64,000 nucleotides of DNA from NCBI RefSeq assembly GCF_000153725.1, contig NZ_DS022277.1, forward strand, positions 1 through 64,000, read 5' to 3'. The translations under genes and the position numbers were made by a program. The stretch is from Salipiger bermudensis HTCC2601 (GTDB lineage Bacteria > Pseudomonadota > Alphaproteobacteria > Rhodobacterales > Rhodobacteraceae). The notes beneath the pieces are model-generated. The model saw only the letters and a list, made by a program, of their open reading frames with translations, searched no databases and was not told the origin of the DNA. Every line of letters starts with the position of its first letter. The first letter of the stretch is position 1. Positions 18,921 to 27,080 of the stretch are shown one piece after another.

Positions 18921-20630
18921 TCAGGCGTTGGCGCCGGACATGTGCCGCGCGGCGATGTAGCCGAAAGTCAGCGCCGGTCCCAGCGTAATGCCGCCGCCAG
19001 GGTAGTTGCCGCCCATGATGGAGGCCGCATCGTTGCCTGCCGAATAGAGCCCGCCGATTGGCTGGCCGTTGCCGTTCAGCACCTCGGCGTACTCGTTGGT
19101 CTTGAGGCCCGCGAAAGTCCCGAGATCACCCACATACAGCCGCACCGCGTAGAACGGGCCCTTCTTGACCGGCGCAACGCAGGGGTTGGGCTTGTGCTGC
19201 GGATCGCCCAGCGACCGGTTGTAGGCCGTCGAACCCTTGCCGAACTCGGGATCCTCCCCCTTGACCGCGTGCTTGTTGAACTCTGCCACGGTCTGCTCCA
19301 ACTGCGCCGGGTCCGCGCCGATCTGACGCGCCAGATCGGCGATGGTCTTGCCCTGGATCAGGTAGCCCTGCTTGACCAGGCTCTTGTAGGGCACCGGCGA
19401 CGGCTTGGCGAAGCCGAGACCGTATTTGCGGAAGGTCCGATGATCGGCAACGAACCAGGCTGCCAGTTCGGCATCCGGGCCGCCCTCTTCCTGGCAGCGC
19501 TTGACCATGGCCTGACAGAAATCGTGATAACTCTGCGCTTCGTTCACGAACCGCTTGCCCGAGCGCGTCACAGCGATCACCCCAGGCTTCGAGCGGTCAA
19601 CGAAATGAGGGAAGGTGCCGAGTAGGCCGTTGCCCATCGGCGGGCGCGACACCGGCACCCAGGCCGCCGAGTTCGGCAGCTCGGTGTTGACCGTCGCGCC
19701 CACAGCCTCGCCAAGGCGCAGGCCGTCGCCCGTGTTGCCCGGAGGAGCGGGCGACACATGCTCGTGACCCGAGGGGGCATGCGGCATCAGCTCCTTGCGG
19801 CGCACCGAGTCCTGCGGAAAGCCACCCGCTGCGAGCACCACGCCCTTTCGCGCGTGCACCTCGACCGGACCATCGGGCCGGTTCACGACCGCACCGGTGA
19901 CGCGGCCGCTGTCGTCGCGGATCAACGTCCGCACCGGAGCCGAGGTCCAGATCGGGACACCCTTGTCGAAGCAGGATTTCGCCAGCCGCGCGATCAGAGC
20001 ATTGCCGTTCATCAGTCGCATCGAGCGGCCGTGGAAGGTCACGTCACGGGCGAATTTCGCAACCAGCCCGGTGACGAACAGCGCCGAGATCGGAGAGCGC
20101 GTCACATTGAAGAAATGCAGCAGCTCCTTGCCCGAGCCGATCATCATGCCCAGCACGGTGATCTCGCGCAGTGGTGGGCGCAGACGCTTGATCTCCTTTC
20201 CCAGCTCTCGCCCGTCGAAGGGCCGAGCCACGATCGACCGACCGCCATCCATCCCGCCCGGCGCGGTCGGGTGGTAATCGGAAAAGGTCGGGCCGAGGTC
20301 GAACTGAAGCGATGTCTGGCTCTCGAAGAAATCCACCGCTTTCGGCCCGGCCTCCAGGAATGCCTCGACCTTTGCTGAATCGTAGTGTTCGCCGGCCTCG
20401 TGCTTGAGGTAGGTCCGCGCCTTGTCGACGCTATCCTGCACCCCGGCACGTTTGGCGGGGGCGTTGTTGGGGATCCAGCTCCAGCCACCCGAGCGCGCGG
20501 TTGTGCCGCCAAAGACAGCTTCCTTTTCCGCCACGATCACCTTGAGACCCCGGTGCACCGCCGAGACCGCCGAGGCGAGCCCTCCCGCACCAGAGCCAAC
20601 GACCAGAACGTCTACATCTTCTCGTTTCAT
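18921..20630 (-). CDS. FAD-binding dehydrogenase, 3-ketosteroid-dehydrogenase/fumarate-reductase type
   Basis: A 569-residue flavoprotein of the FAD_binding_2 family. DVLVVGSGAGGLASAVSAVH binds ADP at the N-terminus, EAVFGGTTARSGGWSWIPNN is the flavin-contact loop typical of KstD-like enzymes, and the C-terminal YSAGNDAASIMGGNYPGGGI closes the site, with TLGPALTFGYIAARH after it. Such enzymes remove or add hydrogens next to a ring ketone. A Tyr-rich active site cannot be confirmed by eye. No signal peptide is present. The gene follows an SDR by 12 bases in one operon and is divergent from the fused ABC importer. A role in degrading a cyclic ketone is plausible, but a steroid is not proved. 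Confidence 0.8.
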   Translation of the reverse strand: MKREDVDVLVVGSGAGGLASAVSAVHRGLKVIVAEKEAVFGGTTARSGGWSWIPNNAPAKRAGVQDSVDKARTYLKHEAGEHYDSAKVEAFLEAGPKAVDFFESQTSLQFDLGPTFSDYHPTAPGGMDGGRSIVARPFDGRELGKEIKRLRPPLREITVLGMMIGSGKELLHFFNVTRSPISALFVTGLVAKFARDVTFHGRSMRLMNGNALIARLAKSCFDKGVPIWTSAPVRTLIRDDSGRVTGAVVNRPDGPVEVHARKGVVLAAGGFPQDSVRRKELMPHAPSGHEHVSPAPPGNTGDGLRLGEAVGATVNTELPNSAAWVPVSRPPMGNGLLGTFPHFVDRSKPGVIAVTRSGKRFVNEAQSYHDFCQAMVKRCQEEGGPDAELAAWFVADHRTFRKYGLGFAKPSPVPYKSLVKQGYLIQGKTIADLARQIGADPAQLEQTVAEFNKHAVKGEDPEFGKGSTAYNRSLGDPQHKPNPCVAPVKKGPFYAVRLYVGDLGTFAGLKTNEYAEVLNGNGQPIGGLYSAGNDAASIMGGNYPGGGITLGPALTFGYIAARHMSGANA

Positions 20631-20642
20631 CGGTTCTCCCCT

Positions 20643-21398
20643 TTATGCCGTCAGATATCCGCCATCGACCGGCAGCAGAGCGCCGGTCACGTAGCTCGAG
20701 GCCTCCGAGGCCAGGAACAGCACCGGGCCGACCAGCTCCGAGGGCTGGCCGGGCCGACGCATCGGCGTGTGTGCCATGAAGCGCCCGATCGCCTCGGGGT
20801 TCTCGCGCGTGGCCGCGGTCATTGGTGTCTCGATGACACCGGGCGCGATGGCATTCACACGGATCCCGTGCTCGGACAGATCGTGGGTGAGCGCGCGGGT
20901 CATCTGCAGCACCGCCCCCTTGGAGGCTGCGTAAGCCACGAGCCCCGGTCCGCCCGAGACGGACATGATCGAGCCGAGATTCACGATCCGGCCCTTGGTT
21001 CGCTTGAGCTGGGGCAGAAAGGCACGCACCATGTTCATGCAGCCGGTCGCGTTGACCCGCATCATCGCATCCCAGTCGTCTTCGAAGCTTTCTGCGTCCG
21101 GCGGGGTGCGGCGGATGATGCCGGCGTTGTTGACCAGAATATCGGTTGGCGCGCCAAAGCGGCTTTCGGTTTCCTGCGCGAGCGCCTCACAGGAGGCCCT
21201 TCGTGCAACGTCAAGCCCAAGCGCGATGGCCTCGCCTCCGGCCGCGGAGATTTCGGATGCGACGTCCGAGCAGGCCTGCTCCTGCAGGTCGCAGACCACA
21301 ACCCGCGCCCCGGCCTCCGCCAACCCAAGGGCGATGGACCTGCCATTGCCCTGAGCGGCGCCGGTGACCACCGCCACCGCACCTTTGATTCCCAGCAT
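20643..21398 (-). CDS. SDR-family oxidoreductase
   Basis: A 251-residue classical SDR with VVTGAAQGNGRSIALGLAEAG (G-x3-G-x-G variant, Asn in place of Ile), the DILVNNAGIIRR strand, and the catalytic Ser in NLGSIMS plus YAASK. VVVCDLQ with an Asp after the second strand suggests NAD rather than NADP. The C-terminus ASSYVTGALLPVDGGYLTA is the usual tetramer end. It is the promoter-proximal gene of the minus-strand pair with the KstD-like flavoprotein and would supply the ketone that enzyme acts on. The exact substrate is unknown. Confidence 0.87.
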   Translation of the reverse strand: MLGIKGAVAVVTGAAQGNGRSIALGLAEAGARVVVCDLQEQACSDVASEISAAGGEAIALGLDVARRASCEALAQETESRFGAPTDILVNNAGIIRRTPPDAESFEDDWDAMMRVNATGCMNMVRAFLPQLKRTKGRIVNLGSIMSVSGGPGLVAYAASKGAVLQMTRALTHDLSEHGIRVNAIAPGVIETPMTAATRENPEAIGRFMAHTPMRRPGQPSELVGPVLFLASEASSYVTGALLPVDGGYLTA

Positions 21399-21713
21399 GA
21401 TTCCTCCCTCGGTCGTCTCGGTCGCCGGAGATTCTCCGGCCTACCTGATTTGGCAATAACGAAACGATTGCACCTTAACAAACGAATTCTCGAATCCAAG
21501 AAAAATTTCTGCTTCCAAGGTGTCAGTCTGAGCCGAAGCATGTGCGCAGATGGAGAAAAGTGTCGCGATATCAATGTCGTATATTCCAAATGCCATGGCG
21601 GACGAGGCTCGTCAGATCATACTATATTGACATATGTATTATTCATCGACAAACTTTAAGCCGAGGAGCGAGGCCTGCGGCGATGCCGTTGGGTCTTTAA
21701 AGGGAGAGAGATC
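21399..21713. promoter_or_regulatory. AT-rich divergent promoter region
   Basis: A stretch of about 315 bases, noticeably richer in A+T than its surroundings, lies between the divergent SDR and ABC transporter genes. A TTGACA hexamer occurs at 21627-21632, directed toward the importer, but no convincing -10 lies 17 bases on. No gene and no clear operator palindrome were found. It must hold both promoters. Confidence 0.4.
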
Positions 21714-21797
21714 ATGACAAAGAATGGCGAAGTCATTCGCACCGCTGTGGTGCGAGCCGCCGCCTGTGGTCGTGCTGCGACGAGGGGGCAGGCATGA
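21714..21797 (+). CDS. 27-aa leader ORF coupled to the fused importer gene
   Basis: A short frame beginning MTKNGEVIRTAVVRAAACGR starts at an ATG with an excellent GGGAGAGAG ribosome binding site. It ends at a TGA overlapping the importer start codon (ATGA at 21794-21797). It resembles no protein. Two readings are possible: a leader peptide that couples translation of the importer gene, or the fused head and tail of a deleted gene that once stood here, such as a periplasmic binding protein. The strong ribosome binding site next to a weak one for the importer favours real translation. Confidence 0.45.
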   Translation: MTKNGEVIRTAVVRAAACGRAATRGQA

Positions 21798-24271
21798 GTT
21801 CGGCGAGAAAACTTCTGGAGATGCGCGGCGTTTCCAAGCATTTTCCGGGTGTCCGGGCTCTGCACGACATTACCTTCGACGTCTACGCCGGAGAGGTTCA
21901 CGGCCTCGTAGGTGAGAACGGCGCAGGCAAATCGACCCTGATGGGGGTAGCCTCGGGGGCGCTTGTAGCGACCGAGGGCGAAGTCCACATCGACAGCGAC
22001 CCGATGTCGGGCGACCCGGATCGCGCGCGTGAGCTCGGTCTTGCCATCGTGCGGCAGGAGCCGGCGTTGATGCCGGACCTGTCAGTGGCCGAGAACCTCT
22101 TCCTCGGGATGCCACATGCCAAGCGGCCCTCGCTGTCTGCGCTCAACACCTGGGCGCGTGGACTGCTCAAGCACTGGAGCGAGGACGTCACGATCGACCC
22201 GCGCGACCACGTGTCCACGCTGAACCCGGAACAGCGCTTCATCGTCGAGATCGTGAAGGCCCTGGAATGCGAGCCGAAAGTGCTCGTGCTGGATGAGCCG
22301 ACCGAGCACCTCGCCTCGGAGGATGTCGAACGGCTCTTCGAACGCGTGCGCGCAGTCACGGCGCGCGGTGCGGCGGTGATCTACATCTCGCACCGGATTC
22401 GCGAAGTTCAGGCCATCGCCAACCGGCTGACCGTGCTGCGCGATGGTGAAGGGCAGGGGACCTTCGATGCCCGGAACATGTCCGAGGATCAGATCGTCTC
22501 GCTGATCGTGGGTGGCGATCTCGACCGGACTTTCCCCGCTAAGGCGTCCGAGGCCTCCACGCGTACAGTGCTGTCCACCCGCGGCTTCTCGGGGCCCGGC
22601 TTCAGCAACGTCAATCTCGACATACGCGCGGGCGAGATCCTCGGTCTCGCGGGCATTGATGCCAACGGGCAGCGCGAGTTCATGCGGGCACTGGCCGGCA
22701 TCCATCGCGGGTCGGGTGACGTGACCCTTCTTGGAAAGCCAATCTCGATCCGCAACAGTCAGGGCGCGAAGCGACACGGTATCGCGTACCTGCCCGGGGA
22801 CCGGCACCGCGAAGGGATCTTCCCAGAGCTTTCGATCCGCGAGAATTTCTCGATCCGCAGTCCGCAAGAGGACGCGGCCCTCGGACTGATCCGTAGCGGC
22901 AGCGAACAGCGCCGCACGGTCGATGCGATCCGGCAGTTCGCAGTCAAGACGCCGCATGGAGAGACGCCGATCCAGTCCCTCTCCGGCGGCAACCAGCAAA
23001 AGGTCGTGCTCTCGAGCGTCCTTGCGGCCAAGCCGCAGGTGCTGCTGGTCGACGAGCCGACGCAGGGCGTCGATGTCGGAGCGCGGGCGGAGATCTACCG
23101 CAGTATCCGTGAAACCGCCCGCAGCGGTGTCGCTGTGATCGTCGTGTCTTCGGACGCGCAGGAGGTGGCTGGGCTGAGCGACCATGTCGCCATCTTCTCC
23201 CGTGGTCGCGTGGTCGACATGCTCTCGGGCGACGACGTGACCGAAGATCGCATCACGTCTTCGGTCTTGAAATCCACCGAACAGCGCGACCGTCATCATC
23301 GCCCCGTCGCGGCGTTCTGGAAATGGGCGGCGAGCAACAGCGCGCCGCTGGTCATGGTCGCCGCCGCGATCCTGTTTCTGGGTGCGGTCGCCGGGATGTG
23401 GAACCCGTTCTACCTCTCGCCTCGCAGCCTGACCGGAATGATGACCTTTGCCGCCACCCTGGCGCTGGTCGCCTACGGGCAGCAGTTCCTGATGATGGTC
23501 AGCGGCATCGACCTGTCAGTAGGGCCAACGATGGGGCTTTGTCAGGTCGTCGGCTCATTCTTCCTATTGCAGGAGCTGGGGCCGGGCTCACATGTCGCCG
23601 GCTGGGTGCTGCTCTTGCTGGTGGCGATGGCGGTCGGTGTCGTAAACTGGATCCTTGTCGAGGGCCTTCGGATGCACCCGATGGTCGCGACGCTGGCCAC
23701 CTTTATGGCGGTCCAAGCCATCTCGCTGATCCTGCGCCCGGTGCCGGGTGGCATGATCGACGGTGACGTGATGATGGCGCTTTCGATGAAGGTGGGCATC
23801 GTGCCGGTGACCTTCATCGCAGCCGTCCTGCTGGCGCTGGTGCTGGAATTTTGGCTCTATCGGCGAGAGATGGGCGTATCGATGCGCGGCCTCGGCTCGC
23901 GGCAGGAAGCGGCGCGAACCGCCGGCATCCGACCGAAGCTTGCCCGCTTCGTGGCCTATGTTGGCTGCTCTTTCCTCGCAGGTCTGGCCGCGATCACCAT
24001 GATTGCCCAGGTGGGCATCGGGGATCCCAGGGCCGGTCTGACCTATACGCTCGGCTCCATCGCGGCGGTGGTCATCGGCGGCGCGAGCCTTTTCGGGGGG
24101 CGCGGATCCTTCGTCGGCGCGCTGCTCGGGGCGATCTTCATCACCCAGGTGAACTCGGTGACCGTGTTTCTGAGGCTCAGCCAGGAATGGCAGCAGTATC
24201 TGCTTGGCTTCCTCATTCTCGCGTCCGTGGCGCTTTACTCCAAGAGCCGTGAAAAGGTGGTGCAGGCATGA
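21794..24271 (+). CDS. ribose-type ABC importer: two ATPase domains fused to a permease
   Basis: An 825-residue fusion. Residues 1-245 and 255-500 are RbsA/MglA-type ATPase halves and residues 515-825 are an RbsC-type permease with several membrane helices. The first half has Walker A GENGAGKST (40-48) and Walker B VLVLDEPT (163-170), but LNPEQRF (143-149) stands where the LSGGQ signature should be. The second half has a good signature, LSGGNQQKV (396-404), and LLVDEPTQGVDVG but a relaxed Walker A (GIDANGQRE), as usual in RbsA. Normally ATPase and permease are separate genes. A second permease follows, so the complex probably pairs the fused permease with that one. No binding protein gene is adjacent. 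Confidence 0.88.
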   Translation: MSSARKLLEMRGVSKHFPGVRALHDITFDVYAGEVHGLVGENGAGKSTLMGVASGALVATEGEVHIDSDPMSGDPDRARELGLAIVRQEPALMPDLSVAENLFLGMPHAKRPSLSALNTWARGLLKHWSEDVTIDPRDHVSTLNPEQRFIVEIVKALECEPKVLVLDEPTEHLASEDVERLFERVRAVTARGAAVIYISHRIREVQAIANRLTVLRDGEGQGTFDARNMSEDQIVSLIVGGDLDRTFPAKASEASTRTVLSTRGFSGPGFSNVNLDIRAGEILGLAGIDANGQREFMRALAGIHRGSGDVTLLGKPISIRNSQGAKRHGIAYLPGDRHREGIFPELSIRENFSIRSPQEDAALGLIRSGSEQRRTVDAIRQFAVKTPHGETPIQSLSGGNQQKVVLSSVLAAKPQVLLVDEPTQGVDVGARAEIYRSIRETARSGVAVIVVSSDAQEVAGLSDHVAIFSRGRVVDMLSGDDVTEDRITSSVLKSTEQRDRHHRPVAAFWKWAASNSAPLVMVAAAILFLGAVAGMWNPFYLSPRSLTGMMTFAATLALVAYGQQFLMMVSGIDLSVGPTMGLCQVVGSFFLLQELGPGSHVAGWVLLLLVAMAVGVVNWILVEGLRMHPMVATLATFMAVQAISLILRPVPGGMIDGDVMMALSMKVGIVPVTFIAAVLLALVLEFWLYRREMGVSMRGLGSRQEAARTAGIRPKLARFVAYVGCSFLAGLAAITMIAQVGIGDPRAGLTYTLGSIAAVVIGGASLFGGRGSFVGALLGAIFITQVNSVTVFLRLSQEWQQYLLGFLILASVALYSKSREKVVQA

Positions 24272-25275
24272 CGACGACAACGCTCAACAAGGCCGGTGAC
24301 GCACCGGCCGGCAACGCTGGCTTCGCCCGGCTTTCGGCGACGCTCTTCAACGAGTTCTCGTGGATTTGGGGAGGCCTGTTCGCGCTGTTCCTGATCTGCT
24401 CGGTCGTCGCACCCGGCGTGGTGCGGCCCGCCGCACTCAGCTCGCTCCTGCCCTTCGCGGCGATCCTTGCGATTACCGCGGTGGGGATGACGGTGGTGAT
24501 CCAGCAGCGGGGCCTCGACATGTCGCTGCCGGGCACCATGACCATCGCCGGCCTGCTCTTCGCCAAGATCGGCTTCATGACCGGATCGACGCTGCTTGCG
24601 GTGCCGCTCACGCTGCTCATTGCGCTTGGCATCGGCATCGTGAACGGCCTTCTGGTGGCCAAGGTGAACATCACCCCGATCGTGGTCACGCTCGCGACGA
24701 ATGCCATCCTGATGGGTGCGGTGCGCGCGGTGTCGGGCGGAAGCCCGATGACCGCACCTGCGGAGCTGGCCGAGTTCTCGCACTCTAAGCTCTTCGGTGT
24801 GCCGATGACCCTTGTGCTGGCGTTGCTCTTCATCCTCGTGATCAGCGTCGTGACCAAGCGTTCGATCGCCGGTCGACGCTTTGTCGCCGTCGGGCAGAAC
24901 CCCGCCGCCGCGACCGCCGCGGGCATCCCCATTCTGCGCTACCAGGTGGCGACCTACGCGGTGGCGGCGCTGTGCTTCGCCGTGGCCGGGATGCTGTTCA
25001 CCGGCTTTATCGGCTCTGCCTCGCAGACCGCGGGCATCGATTACCTACTGCCTGCGATCGCAGCGGTGGTGGTTGGCGGCACCCCCTTCAGCGGCGGGCG
25101 CGGGAGCGTCATCGCCAGCGGGGCGGCAGCGCTGTTCATGGCGCTGCTCGGTCAGATGGTGCTCGCATTCGGGGCCGAAACCTCGGTGCAACTGCTGGTG
25201 CAGGCTGGCGCCATCATCGTTGCGGTGAGTGTGCGCCACCTCCCGGACCTGCTGCGCTGGATCGCGCGCGGCTGA
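24268..25275 (+). CDS. ribose-type ABC transporter permease (RbsC-like)
   Basis: A 335-residue inner-membrane permease of the branched BPD_transp_2 family. Hydrophobic segments alternate throughout, for example IWGGLFALFLICSVVAPGVV and LPFAAILAITAVGMTVVIQQ. The GLDMSLPGTMTIAGLL loop and the C-terminal VGGTPFSGGRGSVIASGAAA region are the conserved cytoplasmic contacts of this family. The start overlaps the fused importer gene by ATGA. It probably forms a heterodimeric channel with the permease domain of the fusion. The substrate could be a sugar, a cyclitol or another polar compound. Confidence 0.9.
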   Translation: MTTTTLNKAGDAPAGNAGFARLSATLFNEFSWIWGGLFALFLICSVVAPGVVRPAALSSLLPFAAILAITAVGMTVVIQQRGLDMSLPGTMTIAGLLFAKIGFMTGSTLLAVPLTLLIALGIGIVNGLLVAKVNITPIVVTLATNAILMGAVRAVSGGSPMTAPAELAEFSHSKLFGVPMTLVLALLFILVISVVTKRSIAGRRFVAVGQNPAAATAAGIPILRYQVATYAVAALCFAVAGMLFTGFIGSASQTAGIDYLLPAIAAVVVGGTPFSGGRGSVIASGAAALFMALLGQMVLAFGAETSVQLLVQAGAIIVAVSVRHLPDLLRWIARG

Positions 25276-25282
25276 CTCCACG

Positions 25283-25305
25283 GGCCCCGGCCAAACGCCG
25301 GGGCC
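25283..25305 (+). terminator. hairpin between permease and EthD gene
   Basis: GGCCCCGGC pairs perfectly with GCCGGGGCC around CAAAC, eight bases after the permease stop, followed by GTTCGTCCTATTTTG. Because the EthD-like gene follows after 32 bases in the same direction with a strong ribosome binding site, this is likely a partial terminator that lowers downstream expression. Confidence 0.6.
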
Positions 25306-25336
25306 GTTCGTCCTATTTTGCTCAAGAGGAGACGAC

Positions 25337-25990
25337 ATGATTTCTGTCATGGCCCTGATCCGTACTGCCAACGAACTCTGCGCCGAGACCATGCGTGGGC
25401 CACTGGCCGAGCTCGCCTCGGGCGGGGCCTCTGCGGAGGAAATCCGGGGGATGGTCTTCAACCGGATTCACGGCCCGCAGGACGAAACCGCGCCGCTGGA
25501 TGGCATCGCGCAGTTCTTCTGCCCGACGATCTCTTCCGGGATGTCTGCTGCCGCCAGCGGCGAACTTGATCTCGCGATGGGGGTTCCGGGGCATTTGATC
25601 CGTGAGATGAACCCGATCCTGTGCCTGCAGAACAGCGTCCTGGCGCCGGACCGCGACGCTGGGTTCAAGCGCATTTCGCTGCTGCGCAAACGCGCGGAGC
25701 TGTCGACGGAGGCCTTTCAGGAAGAATGGTTCGGTCTACATGCGGCGCTGGTCAAGCGGATGCCGGGGCTGCTTGGCTATCGCCAGAATCTCGTGCTGGA
25801 CGGCCCGCGCGATGACGAGGGGCGGATGATGGCTGACGGCGTCGTCGAGATCTGGGCCAAGGATGCCACGGACCTCGACGCCGCCTTCGCCTCGGGCGCC
25901 GGGCGCACGGTTCTTAGCCACGCGCAGGAGTTCATCGCGGAGAGCTCGAGCTTCGTGGTCGAGCCGACTGCCCTGCGGGGGCTGCACTGA
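25337..25990 (+). CDS. EthD-domain protein, probably a tandem duplication
   Basis: A 217-residue cytoplasmic protein starting at the ATG at 25337 after AAGAGGAG. The C-terminal half is a recognisable EthD/dimeric alpha-beta barrel domain: FKRISLLRKRAELSTEAFQE, then HAALVKRMPGLLGYRQNLV. The N-terminal half (ISVMALIRTANELCAETMRG to SGMSAAASGELDL) follows the same order, with an IHGPQDE turn matching LDGPRDDE, so the protein looks like two EthD repeats, the first one degenerate. EthD proteins are small, often catalytic or product-protecting partners in degradation of ethers, quinones and cyclic ketones. Here it would handle an intermediate of the KstD-like/SDR pathway. Confidence 0.72.
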   Translation: MISVMALIRTANELCAETMRGPLAELASGGASAEEIRGMVFNRIHGPQDETAPLDGIAQFFCPTISSGMSAAASGELDLAMGVPGHLIREMNPILCLQNSVLAPDRDAGFKRISLLRKRAELSTEAFQEEWFGLHAALVKRMPGLLGYRQNLVLDGPRDDEGRMMADGVVEIWAKDATDLDAAFASGAGRTVLSHAQEFIAESSSFVVEPTALRGLH

Positions 25991-26009
25991 GCGACGTTGA
26001 CAGGACGCC

Positions 26010-26780
26010 ATGCTGACCGACCCTCTGCTGCTTGCCGTGATGACACTGGCGGTTGTGATCCTCGGCCTGTCGAAGGGCGGCTTTGCCGGGATCGGCATGG
26101 CAAGCACGCCGATGGTCGCGGCCATCACCGACCCGCTGACCGCGGCAGGCCTCATGCTGCCGATCCTGCTGGTGCAGGACCCGCTGGTGGTGGCGATCTA
26201 TCGCCGCAGCATCGACTGGCGGGTGATCCGGCGGATGTTGCCGGGCGGCGCGGCTGGGGTGCTTGCGGCCTACGTGTTGGCCACGGAAGTCCCGGAATGG
26301 ACGGTCAAGGCGGTGTTGGGCATGGTCTCTGTCGCCTTCGCGCTCTGGCAGGTGGCGGTCGACCGGCGGGGTGTCCCGCAGATCGCGCGCGCGCGCCGCT
26401 TCGACTGGCCTCTGGGCCTTGCAGCCGGTGCGGCGAGCGGATTTACCAGTGCCATCGCCCATGCCGGGCCGCCGCCGTTCCAGATCTACGTCATGCCGAA
26501 GCGGCTGCCCAAGGAGGTCTATGTCGGCACCAGCGTGATGTTCTTCGCCGCGGTGAACCTGATGAAGCTGCCAAGCTTCGTCGCGCTCGGCTTGTTCAGC
26601 CTCGGGACATTACAGACCAGCGCGCTCTTCCTTCCCCTCGCCATCGGCTCGAGCTGGGCGGGCGCTTGGCTGATCCGGCGGATCGACCCGCAGAGCTTTC
26701 GCCGGGTGATAAACGGCATCCTGCTGCTGATCGGCCTCGCACTGCTCTGGCAGGCCGCAGCCGGCGCCAGTCTGGGCTGA
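26010..26780 (+). CDS. TauE/SafE-family membrane permease
   Basis: A 256-residue membrane protein with about eight hydrophobic segments. The family motif appears twice in related form: LGLSKGGFAGIGMASTPMVA near residue 20 and GAASGFTSAIAHAGPPPFQIY near residue 140. Such proteins move sulfite, sulfoacetate or other organic anions across the inner membrane. It is the last gene of the plus-strand importer operon, 19 bases after the EthD-like gene. It might export an acidic end product or sulfite from the substrate, which would make the substrate sulfonated, but this is only a suggestion. Confidence 0.85.
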   Translation: MLTDPLLLAVMTLAVVILGLSKGGFAGIGMASTPMVAAITDPLTAAGLMLPILLVQDPLVVAIYRRSIDWRVIRRMLPGGAAGVLAAYVLATEVPEWTVKAVLGMVSVAFALWQVAVDRRGVPQIARARRFDWPLGLAAGAASGFTSAIAHAGPPPFQIYVMPKRLPKEVYVGTSVMFFAAVNLMKLPSFVALGLFSLGTLQTSALFLPLAIGSSWAGAWLIRRIDPQSFRRVINGILLLIGLALLWQAAAGASLG

Positions 26781-27080
26781 GGCCATGGCGCAACCGGTGT
26801 CACTGCGCTTTGCACCGCAGCGCGCTGGCGGGTTATCTGGGAAAGTTGGATAATCTGCGCCAAGCGCGACAAAGGACGAGCCGTGACAAGGTGGTTGCCC
26901 GCCACCCAGCTTCGCTCAGGCGGATCATGGGGATTGTTCAGCCGGAATGACGCTGACCCAAGTGTCCGACATGGTCAGCACATGCCCACTGAGCTGGGTG
27001 CCGAGTTCCGGGGTGAGGCGGGCCCTAGATTTGTAGGCGCTTTTCCCATTACCAAGAGCCGCGCAAGACACCTATCGGGC
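26781..27080 (+). other. intergenic, nothing recognised
   Basis: Three hundred bases lie between convergent genes. A plus-strand frame ends with RDKVVARHPASLRRIMGIVQ, but it is an extension of a shadow frame and has no family features. No strong hairpin was found. Confidence 0.35.

Noticed and set aside
21627-21655. Sigma-70 promoter from the TTGACA hexamer
   Set aside because: No acceptable -10 hexamer at 16-18 bases (CAAACT only), so I did not call a promoter at this place.
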